From positions 124,001-188,000 of the forward strand of contig NZ_CP009253.1 of NCBI RefSeq assembly GCF_001280225.1: a DNA stretch of 64,000 nt, read 5' to 3'. The translations under genes were made by a program, and so were the position numbers. Numbering within the stretch: the stretch's first letter is position 1; every line of letters starts with the position of its first letter. Below are positions 19,615 through 30,182 of this stretch, in pieces. Origin of the DNA: Buchnera aphidicola (Aphis glycines) (GTDB lineage: Bacteria; Pseudomonadota; Gammaproteobacteria; Enterobacterales; Enterobacteriaceae). Below the pieces are notes generated by a model that saw nothing but the letters and a program-made list of their open reading frames with translations, was not told the origin of the DNA and searched no databases.

Positions 19615-20913
19615 ATGAGAGTTTATTTTATTGTAATTTTATATATATTTTCAAGTTTATTTTCGAGTTGTTTTGCTCAGATTTTTGAAATTGATAAAAT
19701 TGTTGCTATTGTAAATAATCAAGTTATATTAGATAGTGATATAAATCAAGTACTGTTTTATTTAAAACAAGAAAAAAATTCAGTTACAGTTCCTTTAAAA
19801 ATTAATTTTTTTAGAGATAAAATATTAGAAAAATTAATTATAGATTCTTTAATTTTAGAAGAATCAAAAAAATTTAACATTGTAGTTTCTGATACCCAAG
19901 TAGATACAGTACTCAGAAATATTGCTTTCGAAAAGCATATTACTTTGAATGAATTAAAAAGTAATATTATATTAAATAATACTAATGATTTTTTTAATTA
20001 TAATGATTATATAGAAAATATAAAGAATTCATTAAAAATCAAAATGTTACAGGATTATTTTTTAAAGCAAAATGTTCATGTATCTGAAAAAGAAATATAT
20101 CATTTATTAGCTCAAAAAATACAAAAACAGAATGAATTAAAAAGAATTAATTTAAAATTTATTATTTTACCGTTTTCACCAAGAGAAAATGATAAAATCA
20201 TTAAAAATAAAAAATTTTTAATTAATCATCTTTTTGAAATGATTAATAACAATTCTAATTTCGATTATTTTTATAAAATTTTTAAAAAAAATAAAAATAT
20301 TTTTTTATCAAAACATGTATCATTAAAACACTTAAAAAACTTAAAAAAAATTTTTCCTAGCACGCTGAATATTTTTAAAAACAATCAAGTATTAGGCCCT
20401 GTTTTAGGAGAAAAAGGTTTTTATATTATCAAAGTAAACAATATTGAAAATAATAGCATCAAAAAAATAATTACTGAATTTCATATTCAACATTGTTTCA
20501 TATGTCCTTCTATTATTTTAGATGACATACAAGCTAAAAAAGATATTTTTAAAATATATAACAATATAAAAATAAATAATTATAGTTTTGAGCATGCTGT
20601 AGAAAATTTCTCATGTGATTTTTATTCATCCCATAAAAAAGGCGATTTAGGTTGGATATCAAATAAATCCTTTGATGGTGCTTTTAAAAATATTTTAAAA
20701 AATTTACATAACAATGAAATTAGTAAACCAATCAGATCTAAATATGGATGGCATATAATCAGATTATTAGAAACACGTCAAATAGATGAAAGATGGAAAA
20801 TTGAAAAAGAAAAAATTTATCAAATGTTGTTACAACATAACATCACAAAAGAAAAAAATAATTGGATTGAAAAAATGAAAAATTCATCTTATATTAATAT
20901 TTTTCAATATTAA
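19615..20913 (+). CDS. surA: Periplasmic chaperone and peptidyl-prolyl isomerase SurA
   Basis: SurA escorts unfolded outer-membrane proteins through the periplasm. The product has 432 residues (E. coli 428). A signal peptide (residues 1 to about 22, ending SCFAQ) is followed by the N-domain (DKIVAIVNNQVILDSDI), a poorly conserved first parvulin domain (about 170-275) and a better conserved second one (GDLGWISNKSFDGAF, then SKYGWHIIRLLETRQID). In E. coli lptD lies upstream and pdxA downstream. Both are absent here, and rsmA follows after about 90 bp. Its clients would be the few porins left in the outer membrane. Confidence 0.92.
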   Translation: MRVYFIVILYIFSSLFSSCFAQIFEIDKIVAIVNNQVILDSDINQVLFYLKQEKNSVTVPLKINFFRDKILEKLIIDSLILEESKKFNIVVSDTQVDTVLRNIAFEKHITLNELKSNIILNNTNDFFNYNDYIENIKNSLKIKMLQDYFLKQNVHVSEKEIYHLLAQKIQKQNELKRINLKFIILPFSPRENDKIIKNKKFLINHLFEMINNNSNFDYFYKIFKKNKNIFLSKHVSLKHLKNLKKIFPSTLNIFKNNQVLGPVLGEKGFYIIKVNNIENNSIKKIITEFHIQHCFICPSIILDDIQAKKDIFKIYNNIKINNYSFEHAVENFSCDFYSSHKKGDLGWISNKSFDGAFKNILKNLHNNEISKPIRSKYGWHIIRLLETRQIDERWKIEKEKIYQMLLQHNITKEKNNWIEKMKNSSYINIFQY

Positions 20914-21001
20914 TATGATACTGGAACAATGTGAATAAGATAAAAAAATAATATTTTTTAAAATTAAAATTATGTAATATGATGAGTTGAAAAAAATTTA
21001 A

Positions 21002-21817
21002 ATGAAAAAGCATATTCCTATAAAAAAATTTAGTCAAAATTTTCTTGTAGATTTGAGTGTGATTAAAAAAATAATTAAATTTATTAATCCGCAGTTAAAT
21101 GAAATATTGGTTGAAATTGGACCGGGATTAGCTGCTATCACTCGACCTATTTGTGATTTGATAGATCATTTAATTGTGATTGAAATTGATAAAATTTTAT
21201 TAGATAGATTAAAACAGTTCTCATTTTATTCAAAATTAACAGTATATCATCAAGATGCTTTAGCATTTGATTACATAAAGTTATTTAATAAAAAAAATAA
21301 ATTAGTTCGAATTTTTGGTAATTTACCATATCATGTTTCTACGTCTTTAATATTGCATTTATTTAAAAGAATTAATATTATTAAAGATATGAATTTTATG
21401 CTACAAAAAGAAGTTGCTGAACGTTTAATTGCAACTCCAGGTAGTAAATTATATGGTCGTTTAAGTATTATTTCTCAATATTATTGTAATATAAAAGTTT
21501 TATTGCATGTGTCTTCAAAATGTTTTAAACCAGTTCCTAAAGTAGAATCAATTTTTCTTAATTTGACACCTTATACTGATTATTTCCCTTATTTTACTTA
21601 TAATGTAAACGTTCTTAGTTATATTACAAATTTAGCTTTTCAAAAAAGAAGAAAAATATTACGTCATAGTTTAGGTAAAATATTTTCTGAAAAAGTTTTT
21701 ATAAAATTAAATATTAATCCCAAATTAAGACCTGAGAATATTTCTATATTACAATATTGTCAGTTATCTAATTATATGATAGAAAATAATATTCATCAGG
21801 AACATGTTTGTATTTAA
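21002..21817 (+). CDS. rsmA: 16S rRNA dimethyladenosine transferase
   Basis: RsmA (KsgA) dimethylates two adjacent adenines in the 3' terminal hairpin of 16S rRNA and acts as a late 30S assembly checkpoint. The product has 271 residues (E. coli 273). The motifs are KKFSQNFLVDLSVI, the SAM-binding VEIGPGLAAIT, the catalytic NLPYHVSTSLI (E. coli has Asn where His follows NLPY, outside the catalytic NLPY itself), MLQKEVAERL, and the C-terminal AFQKRRKILRHSLG. It lies between surA and apaH; E. coli has pdxA before and apaG after, both gone. Confidence 0.95.
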   Translation: MKKHIPIKKFSQNFLVDLSVIKKIIKFINPQLNEILVEIGPGLAAITRPICDLIDHLIVIEIDKILLDRLKQFSFYSKLTVYHQDALAFDYIKLFNKKNKLVRIFGNLPYHVSTSLILHLFKRINIIKDMNFMLQKEVAERLIATPGSKLYGRLSIISQYYCNIKVLLHVSSKCFKPVPKVESIFLNLTPYTDYFPYFTYNVNVLSYITNLAFQKRRKILRHSLGKIFSEKVFIKLNINPKLRPENISILQYCQLSNYMIENNIHQEHVCI

Positions 21818-21849
21818 ACATATATTTTATATTTTAAAGTAGAAAAAAA

Positions 21850-22662
21850 ATGAGTACTTATTTTATTAGTGATATTCATGGTTGTTATAGAGAATTCAAA
21901 ATACTTTTAAAAAAATCAAATTTCAATATCAAAACAGATTATTTATGGATTGCAGGTGATTTAGTTTCTAGAGGTCCTAATTCATTACAAGTAATTAGAT
22001 ATTTATATTCTATACAAGACAGAATAAATATAGTACTTGGAAATCATGATTTAAATTTAATTGCAGTTTATTCTGGAATAAAGGCCAATAAAAAGGAAAA
22101 CTATTTTGAAGATTTTTTATCTGCCAAAGACAGTGATCAATTGATCAATTGGTTGCGTTCTCAATCTATTTTAAAAATTCATGAAACACAAAAAATTATT
22201 ATGGTACATGCGGGGATTAGTTCAAAATGGAATTTAGAGACTATGAAAGCATGTGCTTTAGAAATTGAAAAATCTCTATTAAGTAATGATTATGCTTTAT
22301 TTTTAAAGTCTGTTTTTAATAATAAAATAAATTATTGGAGTTCTAATTTAAGCAAAATTGATCGATTAAGATATAGTATGAATGTTTTTACACGTATGAG
22401 ATATTGTTACCCTAATGGAAAGTTAAATCTTATATGTAAAAAATCTCCTAGTGTTGTTAAGTATCCATTATTACCATGGTTTTTGATATCAAATCAATTT
22501 CAAGAAAAATATTCTATTATTTTCGGACATTGGTCGAGTTTAAAAGATACGCCTGTTCCTAGTATATTTTTTCCATTAGATAAAGGTTGTTGTTGGGGTG
22601 GAAAATTACTATTGCTACGATGGGAAGACAAAAAATGTTTTTATCAATCTTATTTAGGATAA
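21850..22662 (+). CDS. apaH: Diadenosine tetraphosphatase (symmetrical)
   Basis: ApaH splits Ap4A symmetrically into two ADP and also removes Np4 caps from RNA in E. coli. The product has 270 residues (E. coli 280). The metallophosphatase signature is complete: ISDIHGCYREF, WIAGDLVSRGPNS, VLGNHDLNL, MVHAGIS and IFGHWSSL. The start is 33 bp after rsmA, which suggests cotranscription. apaG, which separates the two genes in E. coli, has been deleted cleanly. Its 3' end faces folA with 57 bp between. Confidence 0.95.
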   Translation: MSTYFISDIHGCYREFKILLKKSNFNIKTDYLWIAGDLVSRGPNSLQVIRYLYSIQDRINIVLGNHDLNLIAVYSGIKANKKENYFEDFLSAKDSDQLINWLRSQSILKIHETQKIIMVHAGISSKWNLETMKACALEIEKSLLSNDYALFLKSVFNNKINYWSSNLSKIDRLRYSMNVFTRMRYCYPNGKLNLICKKSPSVVKYPLLPWFLISNQFQEKYSIIFGHWSSLKDTPVPSIFFPLDKGCCWGGKLLLLRWEDKKCFYQSYLG

Positions 22663-22719
22663 AATATATCATTTAAAATAAGTATATAAATCTATTTATT
22701 TGAAAATTAAAATATAATT

Positions 22720-23217
22720 TTATCTTGTTAATATTTCGAAACAAAAATCATAATTGTGTTTTCTATCTTTAAAAAATTTTTTTTTGAATATTGTGTTCCA
22801 ACTTTTAAATAATTTATACTTCGGAAAATAAGTATCTCCAGAAATATTACAATTTACATGGGTAAGATATAGTTTGGTAGCATAAAATAACATTTGTTGA
22901 TATATTGTAGATCCTCCAATAACCATTATTTCTTCATTTTTTCTATTTTTCGAGCATACAGAAGAGATTATGGCGCTATTAATTGAATCTGCCCATATGA
23001 TATTTTTTTTAACGATTTTTTTTCTACTAATTACTATATTAGTACGCATAGGTAAAAAATTTTTTATAGATTCCCAGGTTAAACGTCCCATAATAATGTT
23101 TTTATTTATCGTATTTTTTTTAAACCATTTTAAATCTTCTGGGAGATACCAGGGTATTTTGTTTTTATCTCCAATAACCAGATTATTGGAAATAGCTGCG
23201 ATAAGACTAATTTTCAT
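22720..23217 (-). CDS. folA: Dihydrofolate reductase
   Basis: FolA reduces dihydrofolate to tetrahydrofolate with NADPH. The product has 165 residues (E. coli 159). The active-site acid is present in IPWYLPEDLKWFKKNT, and further conserved segments are IMGRLTWESI, MVIGGSTIYQQML and LYLTHVN, and the C-terminus ends in CFEILTR. It is the last gene on the minus strand in this block, downstream of carB with a 12-bp stem hairpin in the gap, so it may have its own promoter or depend on read-through. Confidence 0.95.
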   Translation of the reverse strand: MKISLIAAISNNLVIGDKNKIPWYLPEDLKWFKKNTINKNIIMGRLTWESIKNFLPMRTNIVISRKKIVKKNIIWADSINSAIISSVCSKNRKNEEIMVIGGSTIYQQMLFYATKLYLTHVNCNISGDTYFPKYKLFKSWNTIFKKKFFKDRKHNYDFCFEILTR

Positions 23218-23237
23218 ATATAAATTTTTTTAAGAGT

Positions 23238-23265
23238 TATAAATATGTTTTTCAACATATTTATA
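23238..23265 (-). terminator. Inverted repeat between carB and folA
   Basis: A perfect 12-bp inverted repeat with a 4-base loop (half-site TATAAATATGTT) lies between the carB stop and the folA start. On the minus strand no strong T-run follows immediately, so it is weak as an intrinsic terminator. It may instead be an mRNA 3' end stabiliser or a processing site separating carAB from folA. Confidence 0.45.
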
Positions 23266-23293
23266 AAAATAAGTTGAGTTATCAAAATAGAAT

Positions 23294-26200
23294 TTAATTT
23301 TTTAAATTTATTTTCTTATGTATTTCTTGTAATGATATAATATTTTTTGTTGGATCTTCGTTTAACGCCATAACTGTGGCAAATGCACCATTAATAGTTG
23401 TATCATAATGTACTTTATATTGTAAAGCGCTCCGACAAATTAATTTTGAATCCTTTAATCCTTGATGACAAGAGGTTGTATTTACAATATATACATATTC
23501 TCTATTTTTTAAACGATCTTGTACATGAGGTCTTCCTTCATATACTTTGTTTACCAATCTAGAAAGAATGCCAGATTTTTTTAAAGCTGTATATGTTCCT
23601 TTAGTAGCATCAATTTCAAAACCAAATTTTTTTAATTTTACAGCTAAATTTATAATATTTTTTTTGTCATTATCTCTTACAGAAAGTAATACACGTCCTA
23701 GTTTTTTCATATTTGTATGGGAACCAAGCATTGCTTTAGAAAATGCTTCTGAAAAATTTTTTCCAATACCCATGACTTCTCCTGTAGATCGCATTTCTGG
23801 TCCTAATATAGGATCTACACCTTGAAATTTATCAAAAGGTAATACAGCTTCTTTTACTGAAAAAAATGCTGGAATAATTTCTTTTATAAATCCTTGTTGT
23901 TTTAATGATTGGCCATACATAACACGTACGGAGATTTTTGCTAGAGCTAATCCTGTTGCTTTAGAAACAAATGGAACTGTTCGAGCTGCTCTTGGATTAA
24001 CTTCGATAATATATATTTCATTATTTTTAATTGCAAATTGTACATTCATTAACCCTTTGACAGATAATTCCAAGGCTAGTTTTTTTACTTGTTGTCTAAT
24101 TCTATCTTGAATTGTTTGATTTAAAGTATATGCTGGTAAAGAACATGCCGAGTCTCCAGAATGTACCCCTGCTTGTTCAATATGTTCCATAATACCCCCA
24201 ATTAGAACTTTTTTCCCATCACAGATTGCATCCACATCTACTTCTGTTGCATAATTTAAATATTGATCTAATAAAATTGGATTTGTGTTGTTTGACTTTA
24301 ATGTTTTTTTAAAATAGTTCTCTAACTCAGATGGTTTATAAACAATCTCCATTGCTCTTCCACCTAAAACATAAGAAGGTCTGACCATGATTGGGTAACC
24401 AATTTTTTTTGCATACTGATGTGCTTCTTCTAAAGTGAAAACTGTAGCGTTTAACGGTTGTTTTAAATTTAATTTTTTTACAATTTTTTGAAAACGATTT
24501 CTATCTTCTGCTTTATCAATAGCATCTGGTTTTGTACCTATAATAGGTATTCCTTCTTTTTCAAACTCTTGTGCTAATTTTAGTGGTGTTTGACCACCAT
24601 ACTGAATAATAACTCCTTTAGGTTGTTCAATTTTAACTATTTCTAAAACGTTTTCCAATGTAATTGGCTCAAAGTAAAGTCGATCAGATATATCGTAATC
24701 TGTAGATACTGTTTCTGGATTACAATTAATCATAATTGCTTCAAAACCATCTTCTCTTAATGCTTGTACAGCATGTACACAGCAATAATCGAATTCTATT
24801 CCCTGCCCTATTCTATTAGGACCGCTTCCTATAATAATAATTTTTTTATTATTTTTATTCGGATTAGATTCGCATTCATCTTCCCAAGTGGAATACATAT
24901 ATGCGGTTTCAGTGGAGAACTCAGCTGAGCATGTATCAATTCTTTTATAAACGGGATGTAAATTTAACTTGTTTCGTAAATGACGTATATCACGTTCTTT
25001 TTTATCCAATAACATAGCTATACGTAAATCTGAAAATCCTTTTCTTTTAATAAAATATAAAAATTTATAATTTAACCCAATAAATCCATTTTTTTTAATT
25101 TTTTCTTCTAACAAAATGATTTCTTGAATTTGCATAAGAAACCAAGGATCAATAGATGTTAATTCAAATATATCATTTATAGACATTCCTAATCTAAATG
25201 CATCGCCAATATACCAAAGTCTATCTGCACCCGCTTCTTTTAACTCATATCGAATTTTGATTAAAAATTGAGTGTCTAATTGAGATATTTTAGAATTAAA
25301 ACCGGACGCTCCTATTTCCAAGCCTCGAATTGCTTTTTGTATTGATTCTTGAAATGTTCTTCCTATAGCCATAACTTCACCAACAGATTTCATTTGAGTA
25401 GTTAATCTGTCGTTACATCCTGGAAATTTTTCAAAATTGAATCTTGGGATTTTAGTTACTATATAATCTATTGATGGTTCAAAAGATGCTGTTGTATTAG
25501 TTCCTGTCATATCATTTGCTAATTCATCTAATGTGTATCCTACTGCTAATTTTGCAGCTATTTTTGCAATTGGAAATCCTGTTGCTTTAGAAGCTAACGC
25601 AGAAGAACGAGAAACTCTTGGATTCATTTCAATCACTATCATTCGACCATTTTTTGGGTTAATAGCAAATTGTACATTAGAGCCTCCAGTTTCCACTCCA
25701 ATTTCTTGTAAAATTGCTATAGATGCATTTCTCATAATCTGGTATTCTTTATCAGTTAATGTTTGTGCTGGAGCCACAGTAATAGAATCACCTGTATGTA
25801 TTCCCATGGGGTCGAAATTTTCAATTGAACAAACAATAATGCAATTGTTATTTTTATCTCGTACAACTTCCATTTCATATTCTTTCCAACCGATTAATGA
25901 CTCGTCGATTAATAACTCAGTAGTTGGAGATAATTTTAGTCCTCTATCACAAATATCTTCGAATTCTTCTTGATTATAAGCAATCCCACCACCACTCCCT
26001 CCCATAGTAAAAGAAGGTCTAATAATACATGGAAAACCTACATTTTTTAATACTGATAGTGCTTCTTTAATATTATGTGCAATACCGCATTTCGCAGTTT
26101 TTAAATTCAATTTTTTCATTGAAAATTCAAATAATTTTCTATCCTCTGCTTTTTTTATCGCATCGATAGTTGCGCCGATAATTTTAACATTAAATTTTTT

Positions 26201-26524
26201 TAATATTCCCCTTTTATTGAGTTCTAATGCACAATTTAACGCTGTTTGACCACCCATAGTTGGTAGTAACGCATCTGGACGTTCTTTAATTATAATTTTT
26301 TTTACTATTTTCCAATGAATAGGCTCAATATATGTAGCATCTGCCATACATGGATCAGTCATGATGGTAGCGGGGTTGGAATTAACAAGAATAATCTTGT
26401 AACCTTCTTCATGCAATGCTTTACATGCTTGTGCACCTGAATAATCAAATTCACATGCTTGTCCAATTACAATAGGACCTGCTCCAAGAATTAAAATAGA
26501 TTGTATATCAGTAGATTTAGGCAT
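23294..26524 (-). CDS. carB: Carbamoyl-phosphate synthase large subunit
   Basis: CarB makes carbamoyl phosphate from bicarbonate, ammonia (tunnelled from CarA) and two ATP, feeding arginine and pyrimidine synthesis. The product has 1076 residues (E. coli 1073). Two homologous ATP-grasp halves are visible: [20 protein letters not shown] near residue 12 and [19 protein letters not shown] near residue 565, with [10 protein letters not shown] in the first half and [18 protein letters not shown] and [18 protein letters not shown] ending the two ATP sites. The C-terminal allosteric domain keeps [16 protein letters not shown] and [12 protein letters not shown], so UMP or IMP binding may survive. It starts 13 bp after carA. 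Confidence 0.97.
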   Translation of the reverse strand: MPKSTDIQSILILGAGPIVIGQACEFDYSGAQACKALHEEGYKIILVNSNPATIMTDPCMADATYIEPIHWKIVKKIIIKERPDALLPTMGGQTALNCALELNKRGILKKFNVKIIGATIDAIKKAEDRKLFEFSMKKLNLKTAKCGIAHNIKEALSVLKNVGFPCIIRPSFTMGGSGGGIAYNQEEFEDICDRGLKLSPTTELLIDESLIGWKEYEMEVVRDKNNNCIIVCSIENFDPMGIHTGDSITVAPAQTLTDKEYQIMRNASIAILQEIGVETGGSNVQFAINPKNGRMIVIEMNPRVSRSSALASKATGFPIAKIAAKLAVGYTLDELANDMTGTNTTASFEPSIDYIVTKIPRFNFEKFPGCNDRLTTQMKSVGEVMAIGRTFQESIQKAIRGLEIGASGFNSKISQLDTQFLIKIRYELKEAGADRLWYIGDAFRLGMSINDIFELTSIDPWFLMQIQEIILLEEKIKKNGFIGLNYKFLYFIKRKGFSDLRIAMLLDKKERDIRHLRNKLNLHPVYKRIDTCSAEFSTETAYMYSTWEDECESNPNKNNKKIIIIGSGPNRIGQGIEFDYCCVHAVQALREDGFEAIMINCNPETVSTDYDISDRLYFEPITLENVLEIVKIEQPKGVIIQYGGQTPLKLAQEFEKEGIPIIGTKPDAIDKAEDRNRFQKIVKKLNLKQPLNATVFTLEEAHQYAKKIGYPIMVRPSYVLGGRAMEIVYKPSELENYFKKTLKSNNTNPILLDQYLNYATEVDVDAICDGKKVLIGGIMEHIEQAGVHSGDSACSLPAYTLNQTIQDRIRQQVKKLALELSVKGLMNVQFAIKNNEIYIIEVNPRAARTVPFVSKATGLALAKISVRVMYGQSLKQQGFIKEIIPAFFSVKEAVLPFDKFQGVDPILGPEMRSTGEVMGIGKNFSEAFSKAMLGSHTNMKKLGRVLLSVRDNDKKNIINLAVKLKKFGFEIDATKGTYTALKKSGILSRLVNKVYEGRPHVQDRLKNREYVYIVNTTSCHQGLKDSKLICRSALQYKVHYDTTINGAFATVMALNEDPTKNIISLQEIHKKINLKN

Positions 26525-26537
26525 TTTTTTTTCCTAA

Positions 26538-27677
26538 TTAATTACTGAATTTTGCTTGATTAAGTAATTTTATAAAATGATCGAATAAATAAGCACCATC
26601 ATGTGGTCCTGGACTAGCTTCTGGGTGACCTTGAAAGCTAAAAGCTAATTTGTCGGTTAAACATAAACCTTGTACTGTACCATCAAAAAGCGAAGTATGT
26701 GTTATAAAAATATTTTTTGGCATATGTTTTGTATCGACAGTAAAACTATGATTTTGAGATGTGATAATTACACGATTAGTTTTTATTTCTCTGACTGGAT
26801 GATTTGCGCCGTGATGACCAAATTTCATTTTTACGATATTAGCTCCACTAGCTAATGCAAGTAATTGATGCCCTAAGCATATTCCAAATATTGGAATATT
26901 AATTTTCAAAAAATCTTGAATTGATTTAATAGCATAGTGACATGGTCTCGGATCACCTGGTCCATTAGATAAGAAAATTCCATCAGGAGCTAAATCTAAT
27001 GCTGTTTTTGAATCTGTTGTAGCAGGTACTATAGTTAAGTAACATCCTCGATCGACTAACATGCGTAAGATGTTTTGCTTAACACCAAAGTCATATACAA
27101 CAATATGAAACAAAAATTTTTTTTCAGAGTAAGACTGGTTTTTATCGGTAAAATAACTTTTTTTATTCCAATTGTAAACTACTTGAGTAGTTACTTTTTT
27201 AGCTAAATCTAATCCTTGTAAACTTAAGCAATTTTGCGCTTTTTGATGTGCTATAATATAGTTTTCTTTTGTATCTTCTATAATACATCCATTTTGTGAT
27301 CCTTTTATTCGTAAAATACGTGTTAATTTTCTTGTATCAATATCAGATATTGCAATAATATTATGTTTTTTTAAATAAGAAGAAAAACTTTTTGTACTGC
27401 GATAGTTACTAGATATTGGTGACATATCACGAATAATTAAGCCTCTTGCGTGAATTTTAGATGATTCTTTATCATTTTGATTAGTTCCAACATTGCCAAT
27501 ATGCGGATGTGTGAGTGTTACGATTTGGTGTGAATAAGAAGGATCGGTGATTATTTCTTGATAACCGGTGATTGATGTATTAAAAACCACTTCTCCTACA
27601 GTTTCTCCTATTGCTCCAACAGAACGTCCATGAAATTTAGTGCCATCTTCTAAAACTAATACTGCTGATTGGCCCAA
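26538..27677 (-). CDS. carA: Carbamoyl-phosphate synthase small subunit, TTG start
   Basis: CarA is the glutamine amidotransferase subunit that supplies ammonia to CarB. I place the start at TTG 27675-27677, giving 379 residues (E. coli 382) beginning (M)[18 protein letters not shown], aligned with E. coli MIKSALLVLEDGT. A perfect GGAGG at 27683-27687 lies 5 bases upstream of this TTG. A further in-frame TTG at 27689 overlaps that site and is less likely. The class I amidotransferase triad is intact: Cys in [12 protein letters not shown], and His and Glu in [14 protein letters not shown]. coli carA is also reported to start with TTG. Confidence 0.95.
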   Translation of the reverse strand: MGQSAVLVLEDGTKFHGRSVGAIGETVGEVVFNTSITGYQEIITDPSYSHQIVTLTHPHIGNVGTNQNDKESSKIHARGLIIRDMSPISSNYRSTKSFSSYLKKHNIIAISDIDTRKLTRILRIKGSQNGCIIEDTKENYIIAHQKAQNCLSLQGLDLAKKVTTQVVYNWNKKSYFTDKNQSYSEKKFLFHIVVYDFGVKQNILRMLVDRGCYLTIVPATTDSKTALDLAPDGIFLSNGPGDPRPCHYAIKSIQDFLKINIPIFGICLGHQLLALASGANIVKMKFGHHGANHPVREIKTNRVIITSQNHSFTVDTKHMPKNIFITHTSLFDGTVQGLCLTDKLAFSFQGHPEASPGPHDGAYLFDHFIKLLNQAKFSN

Positions 27678-27787
27678 AGCATCCTCCAAAAAAATTTTTT
27701 AATATTGATTAGATTTTAAAGATAATAAGTAAAATATTTTGAAAAATTAAATCTTTATTTTAACTAAAATTAATATTTTTGTCTATT

Positions 27788-27815
27788 ATCATAATAAGTA
27801 TCTTATTTATCGCAA
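27788..27815 (-). promoter_or_regulatory. Predicted sigma-70 promoter for carAB
   Basis: On the minus strand, TTGCGA (27810-27815) and TATGAT (27788-27793) are separated by 16 bp, about 110 bases before the carA start. No arginine or pyrimidine operator could be recognised by eye. In a genome this AT-rich chance -10 matches are common, but the G/C-containing -35 at near-ideal spacing supports the call. Confidence 0.5.
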
Positions 27816-27855
27816 GTTTTTAAAATACTCAATATATAATATATACATTTATTTA

Positions 27856-28683
27856 TTATAAATTTTGAAATATTTTTTTTAAAAAATCTTTCATGTCAAA
27901 TAAACCTTTTTTTTCTGAAATAATACAAGAAACTGATTGTACAGCACCTTTAGCAAAAGATTCTCTATTAAAAGCTGTGTGAGTAATATTAATTTCTTCT
28001 TCAGCGCTTGTAAAAACAACTGAGTGTTTTCCAATGATATTTCCTGATCTTATACTAGAAAATCCGATTTTTTTTGACTCTCTGACCTTTCTAAATCCTT
28101 TTTTATAATATAATGACTTGTCATTTAAATTCCATTTCATAACGTTTGATATACTTTCCCCAATAGTTAATGCTGTTCCTGAAGGTATGTCCATTTTATT
28201 GCGATGATGAAATTCTATAATATCAATATCAGAATTATTTCCTAAAACTTGAGCAGTTTTTTCTACTAGATAATATAGTAAATTTATTCCAATGCTAAAA
28301 TTTGATGCTATTAATATAGCAATGTTTTTTGAATAAGATTTGATAATTTGTATTTCTGACTCTGAAAATCCAGTTGTACCAATGATTATATTTTTTTGAA
28401 ATTGTTTACAATATTTTAAATATTGTAATGTACTGAGAGGATTTGTAAAATCAATCAAAATATCAAAATCATTTTTGTTAACATCTAAAGTATCTTGAAT
28501 CAGAACCCCTATTTTACCTATACCAATTTCTTTTCCGATATCATGATTAATTAAAGGATGATTTTGTTTTACTATTGCCGCAGTTAAACAAGTTTTTTTG
28601 TTTTTTTCTACTTCCCGTACTAACATCTGACCCATTCTACCTAGAGCTCCGGTAATAGCAATGCGAGTTATTTTGTTATTCAT
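27856..28683 (-). CDS. dapB: 4-hydroxy-tetrahydrodipicolinate reductase
   Basis: DapB reduces the product of DapA on the way to diaminopimelate and lysine, serving both peptidoglycan and host nutrition. The product has 275 residues (E. coli 273). Visible features are the nucleotide-binding IAITGALGRMGQ, DFTNPL, GTTGFSE, SNFSIGIN and the catalytic EFHHRNKMDIPSGTA with the His-His and Lys expected in the family, then RSGNIIGKH. It lies 7 bp downstream of ispH on the minus strand, an association not seen in E. coli that may make it part of the ribF-ileS-lspA-ispH operon. Confidence 0.96.
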   Translation of the reverse strand: MNNKITRIAITGALGRMGQMLVREVEKNKKTCLTAAIVKQNHPLINHDIGKEIGIGKIGVLIQDTLDVNKNDFDILIDFTNPLSTLQYLKYCKQFQKNIIIGTTGFSESEIQIIKSYSKNIAILIASNFSIGINLLYYLVEKTAQVLGNNSDIDIIEFHHRNKMDIPSGTALTIGESISNVMKWNLNDKSLYYKKGFRKVRESKKIGFSSIRSGNIIGKHSVVFTSAEEEINITHTAFNRESFAKGAVQSVSCIISEKKGLFDMKDFLKKIFQNL

Positions 28684-28690
28684 AATTTTT

Positions 28691-29635
28691 TTAATCTTGT
28701 GGAATTGTTAAATGTTTAGGTACATTGAAACTTATTTGTTCTTTATTTCCTTCAATTTCTTTTATATTTTGAGCGCCTATTTTTTTTAAATATTCAATAA
28801 CTTGTTTCACTAAAAATTCCGGTGCAGATGCACCTGCCGTAACTCCAATGCATTTTTTATTTTTTATCCATTTCTTTTGAATATCTAAAAATGATTCAAT
28901 TTGTTTAGTGAAAACTCCAATTTCTTTCCCTAATTCAGCAAGACGCTTGGAATTGGAAGAGTTTTTAGAACCTATTACAAGTATCATATCAGTTATTTTT
29001 GACAACTTAATAATTGCATTTTGTCGATTTGTTGTTGCATAACATATATCTTCTTTTTTAGGACCAGAAATATATGGAAATGTTTTTTTTAAAAGTTTAA
29101 TAATAGATCGAGTATTATTTATAGATAATGTTGTTTGTGTAAAAAAATTTAATTTTTTATGGTTTGGATTGATTGATAGTTTGTTTATATCTTCTATCGA
29201 TTCAATTAGATGAATTTTACTATGCTTACTATTATATTGACCTATCGTACCAACTACTTCAGGATGTCCTTTATGACCAATGAAAATAGTTTCTATATTC
29301 CTTTTGCTTGCTTTTGATACTTCTTTGTGTACTTTTGTCACTAATGGACAAGTTGCATTTAAAATAATTAATTTTTTTTTTAAAGCTTGTTCTTTGGTTT
29401 TTTTTGAAACTCCATGAGCAGAAAAGACAATAATTGAATTATTTGGAATATCTGATATCTTTTCAACAAAGATAACCCCTTTGTTACGTAATTTTTTTAT
29501 AACATGTTTATTATGAACTAATTCATGTTTAACATATATAGTTGTTTTATAAATTTTTAAAGCGTTTTCAACGATTAAAATGGCTCTTTTAACACCTGCG
29601 CAAAAACCTCTTGGATTAGCCAAAAAAACATCCAT
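28691..29635 (-). CDS. ispH: 4-hydroxy-3-methylbut-2-enyl diphosphate reductase
   Basis: IspH (LytB) is the last enzyme of the MEP isoprenoid pathway, making IPP and DMAPP with a [4Fe-4S] cluster. I start it at ATG 29633-29635, giving 314 residues beginning MDVFLANPRGFCAGV, as E. coli begins MQILLANPRGFCAGV. An in-frame ATG 39 bases further upstream would add 13 non-homologous residues. The cluster cysteines are present in GFCAGV, NATCPLVTKVH and DICYATTNRQ. The substrate residues HGHPEV-like GHKGHPEVVGT, SAHGVS and GSKNSSNSKRLAEL are also present. ispE in this window acts earlier in the same pathway. Confidence 0.95.
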   Translation of the reverse strand: MDVFLANPRGFCAGVKRAILIVENALKIYKTTIYVKHELVHNKHVIKKLRNKGVIFVEKISDIPNNSIIVFSAHGVSKKTKEQALKKKLIILNATCPLVTKVHKEVSKASKRNIETIFIGHKGHPEVVGTIGQYNSKHSKIHLIESIEDINKLSINPNHKKLNFFTQTTLSINNTRSIIKLLKKTFPYISGPKKEDICYATTNRQNAIIKLSKITDMILVIGSKNSSNSKRLAELGKEIGVFTKQIESFLDIQKKWIKNKKCIGVTAGASAPEFLVKQVIEYLKKIGAQNIKEIEGNKEQISFNVPKHLTIPQD

Positions 29636-29717
29636 TTTTAAAAATCTCCAGATATGTATTTTATATAAAAACAAGATATTGTACTATGAAAATTAAGAAG
29701 CAATACATTTATTCCAT

Positions 29718-30182
29718 TTAAAACTTATTTTTTATGTGTTTTTTTATATACATAATCATTCCAAAAAAAATACTACAATCAGATATGTTAAATGTTGCAA
29801 AATGCCAGTTATTAATATGTATATCAATAAAATCTATAACAAATCCATAATTTATACGATCTATTACATTTCCTATAGCGCCTGATAGAATAAAGCAAAG
29901 ATCTGTTTTTTTTTCGTTTGTTTTTGTTTTTACAATTTCTTTAAATATAAATACTATAATTATTATACTTAATATTGATAGAAAAAATCTATTCCATGAT
30001 GTTTTATTGGAAAACATGCTAAAAGCTATGCCATAATTATGTACATGAAATAAATTTAGTATTGAAAAAATTTCTTTTTTTTCATATAAATCAAAATATT
30101 TTAAAATCCAGAATTTAGATAAAATATCTATTATTAAAATAATTATTATAATTAGAAAATATTTTTTGTTTATTTTTTTCAT
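29718..30182 (-). CDS. lspA: Prolipoprotein signal peptidase (signal peptidase II)
   Basis: LspA removes signal peptides from lipid-modified prolipoproteins in the inner membrane. The product has 154 residues (E. coli 164) with four hydrophobic segments. The two catalytic aspartates are in GAIGNVIDRI and FNISDCSI, and VIDFIDIHINNWHFATFN is strongly conserved. Its ATG overlaps the ileS stop by 4 bases (ATGA), which implies translational coupling in the E. coli-like order ribF-ileS-lspA-ispH (fkpB is missing between lspA and ispH). Confidence 0.95.
   Translation of the reverse strand: MKKINKKYFLIIIIILIIDILSKFWILKYFDLYEKKEIFSILNLFHVHNYGIAFSMFSNKTSWNRFFLSILSIIIIVFIFKEIVKTKTNEKKTDLCFILSGAIGNVIDRINYGFVIDFIDIHINNWHFATFNISDCSIFFGMIMYIKKHIKNKF

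Noticed and set aside
25533..25973. 146-residue plus-strand frame inside carB
   Set aside because: Fully antisense to the conserved first ATP-grasp half of CarB; long only because of codon bias.
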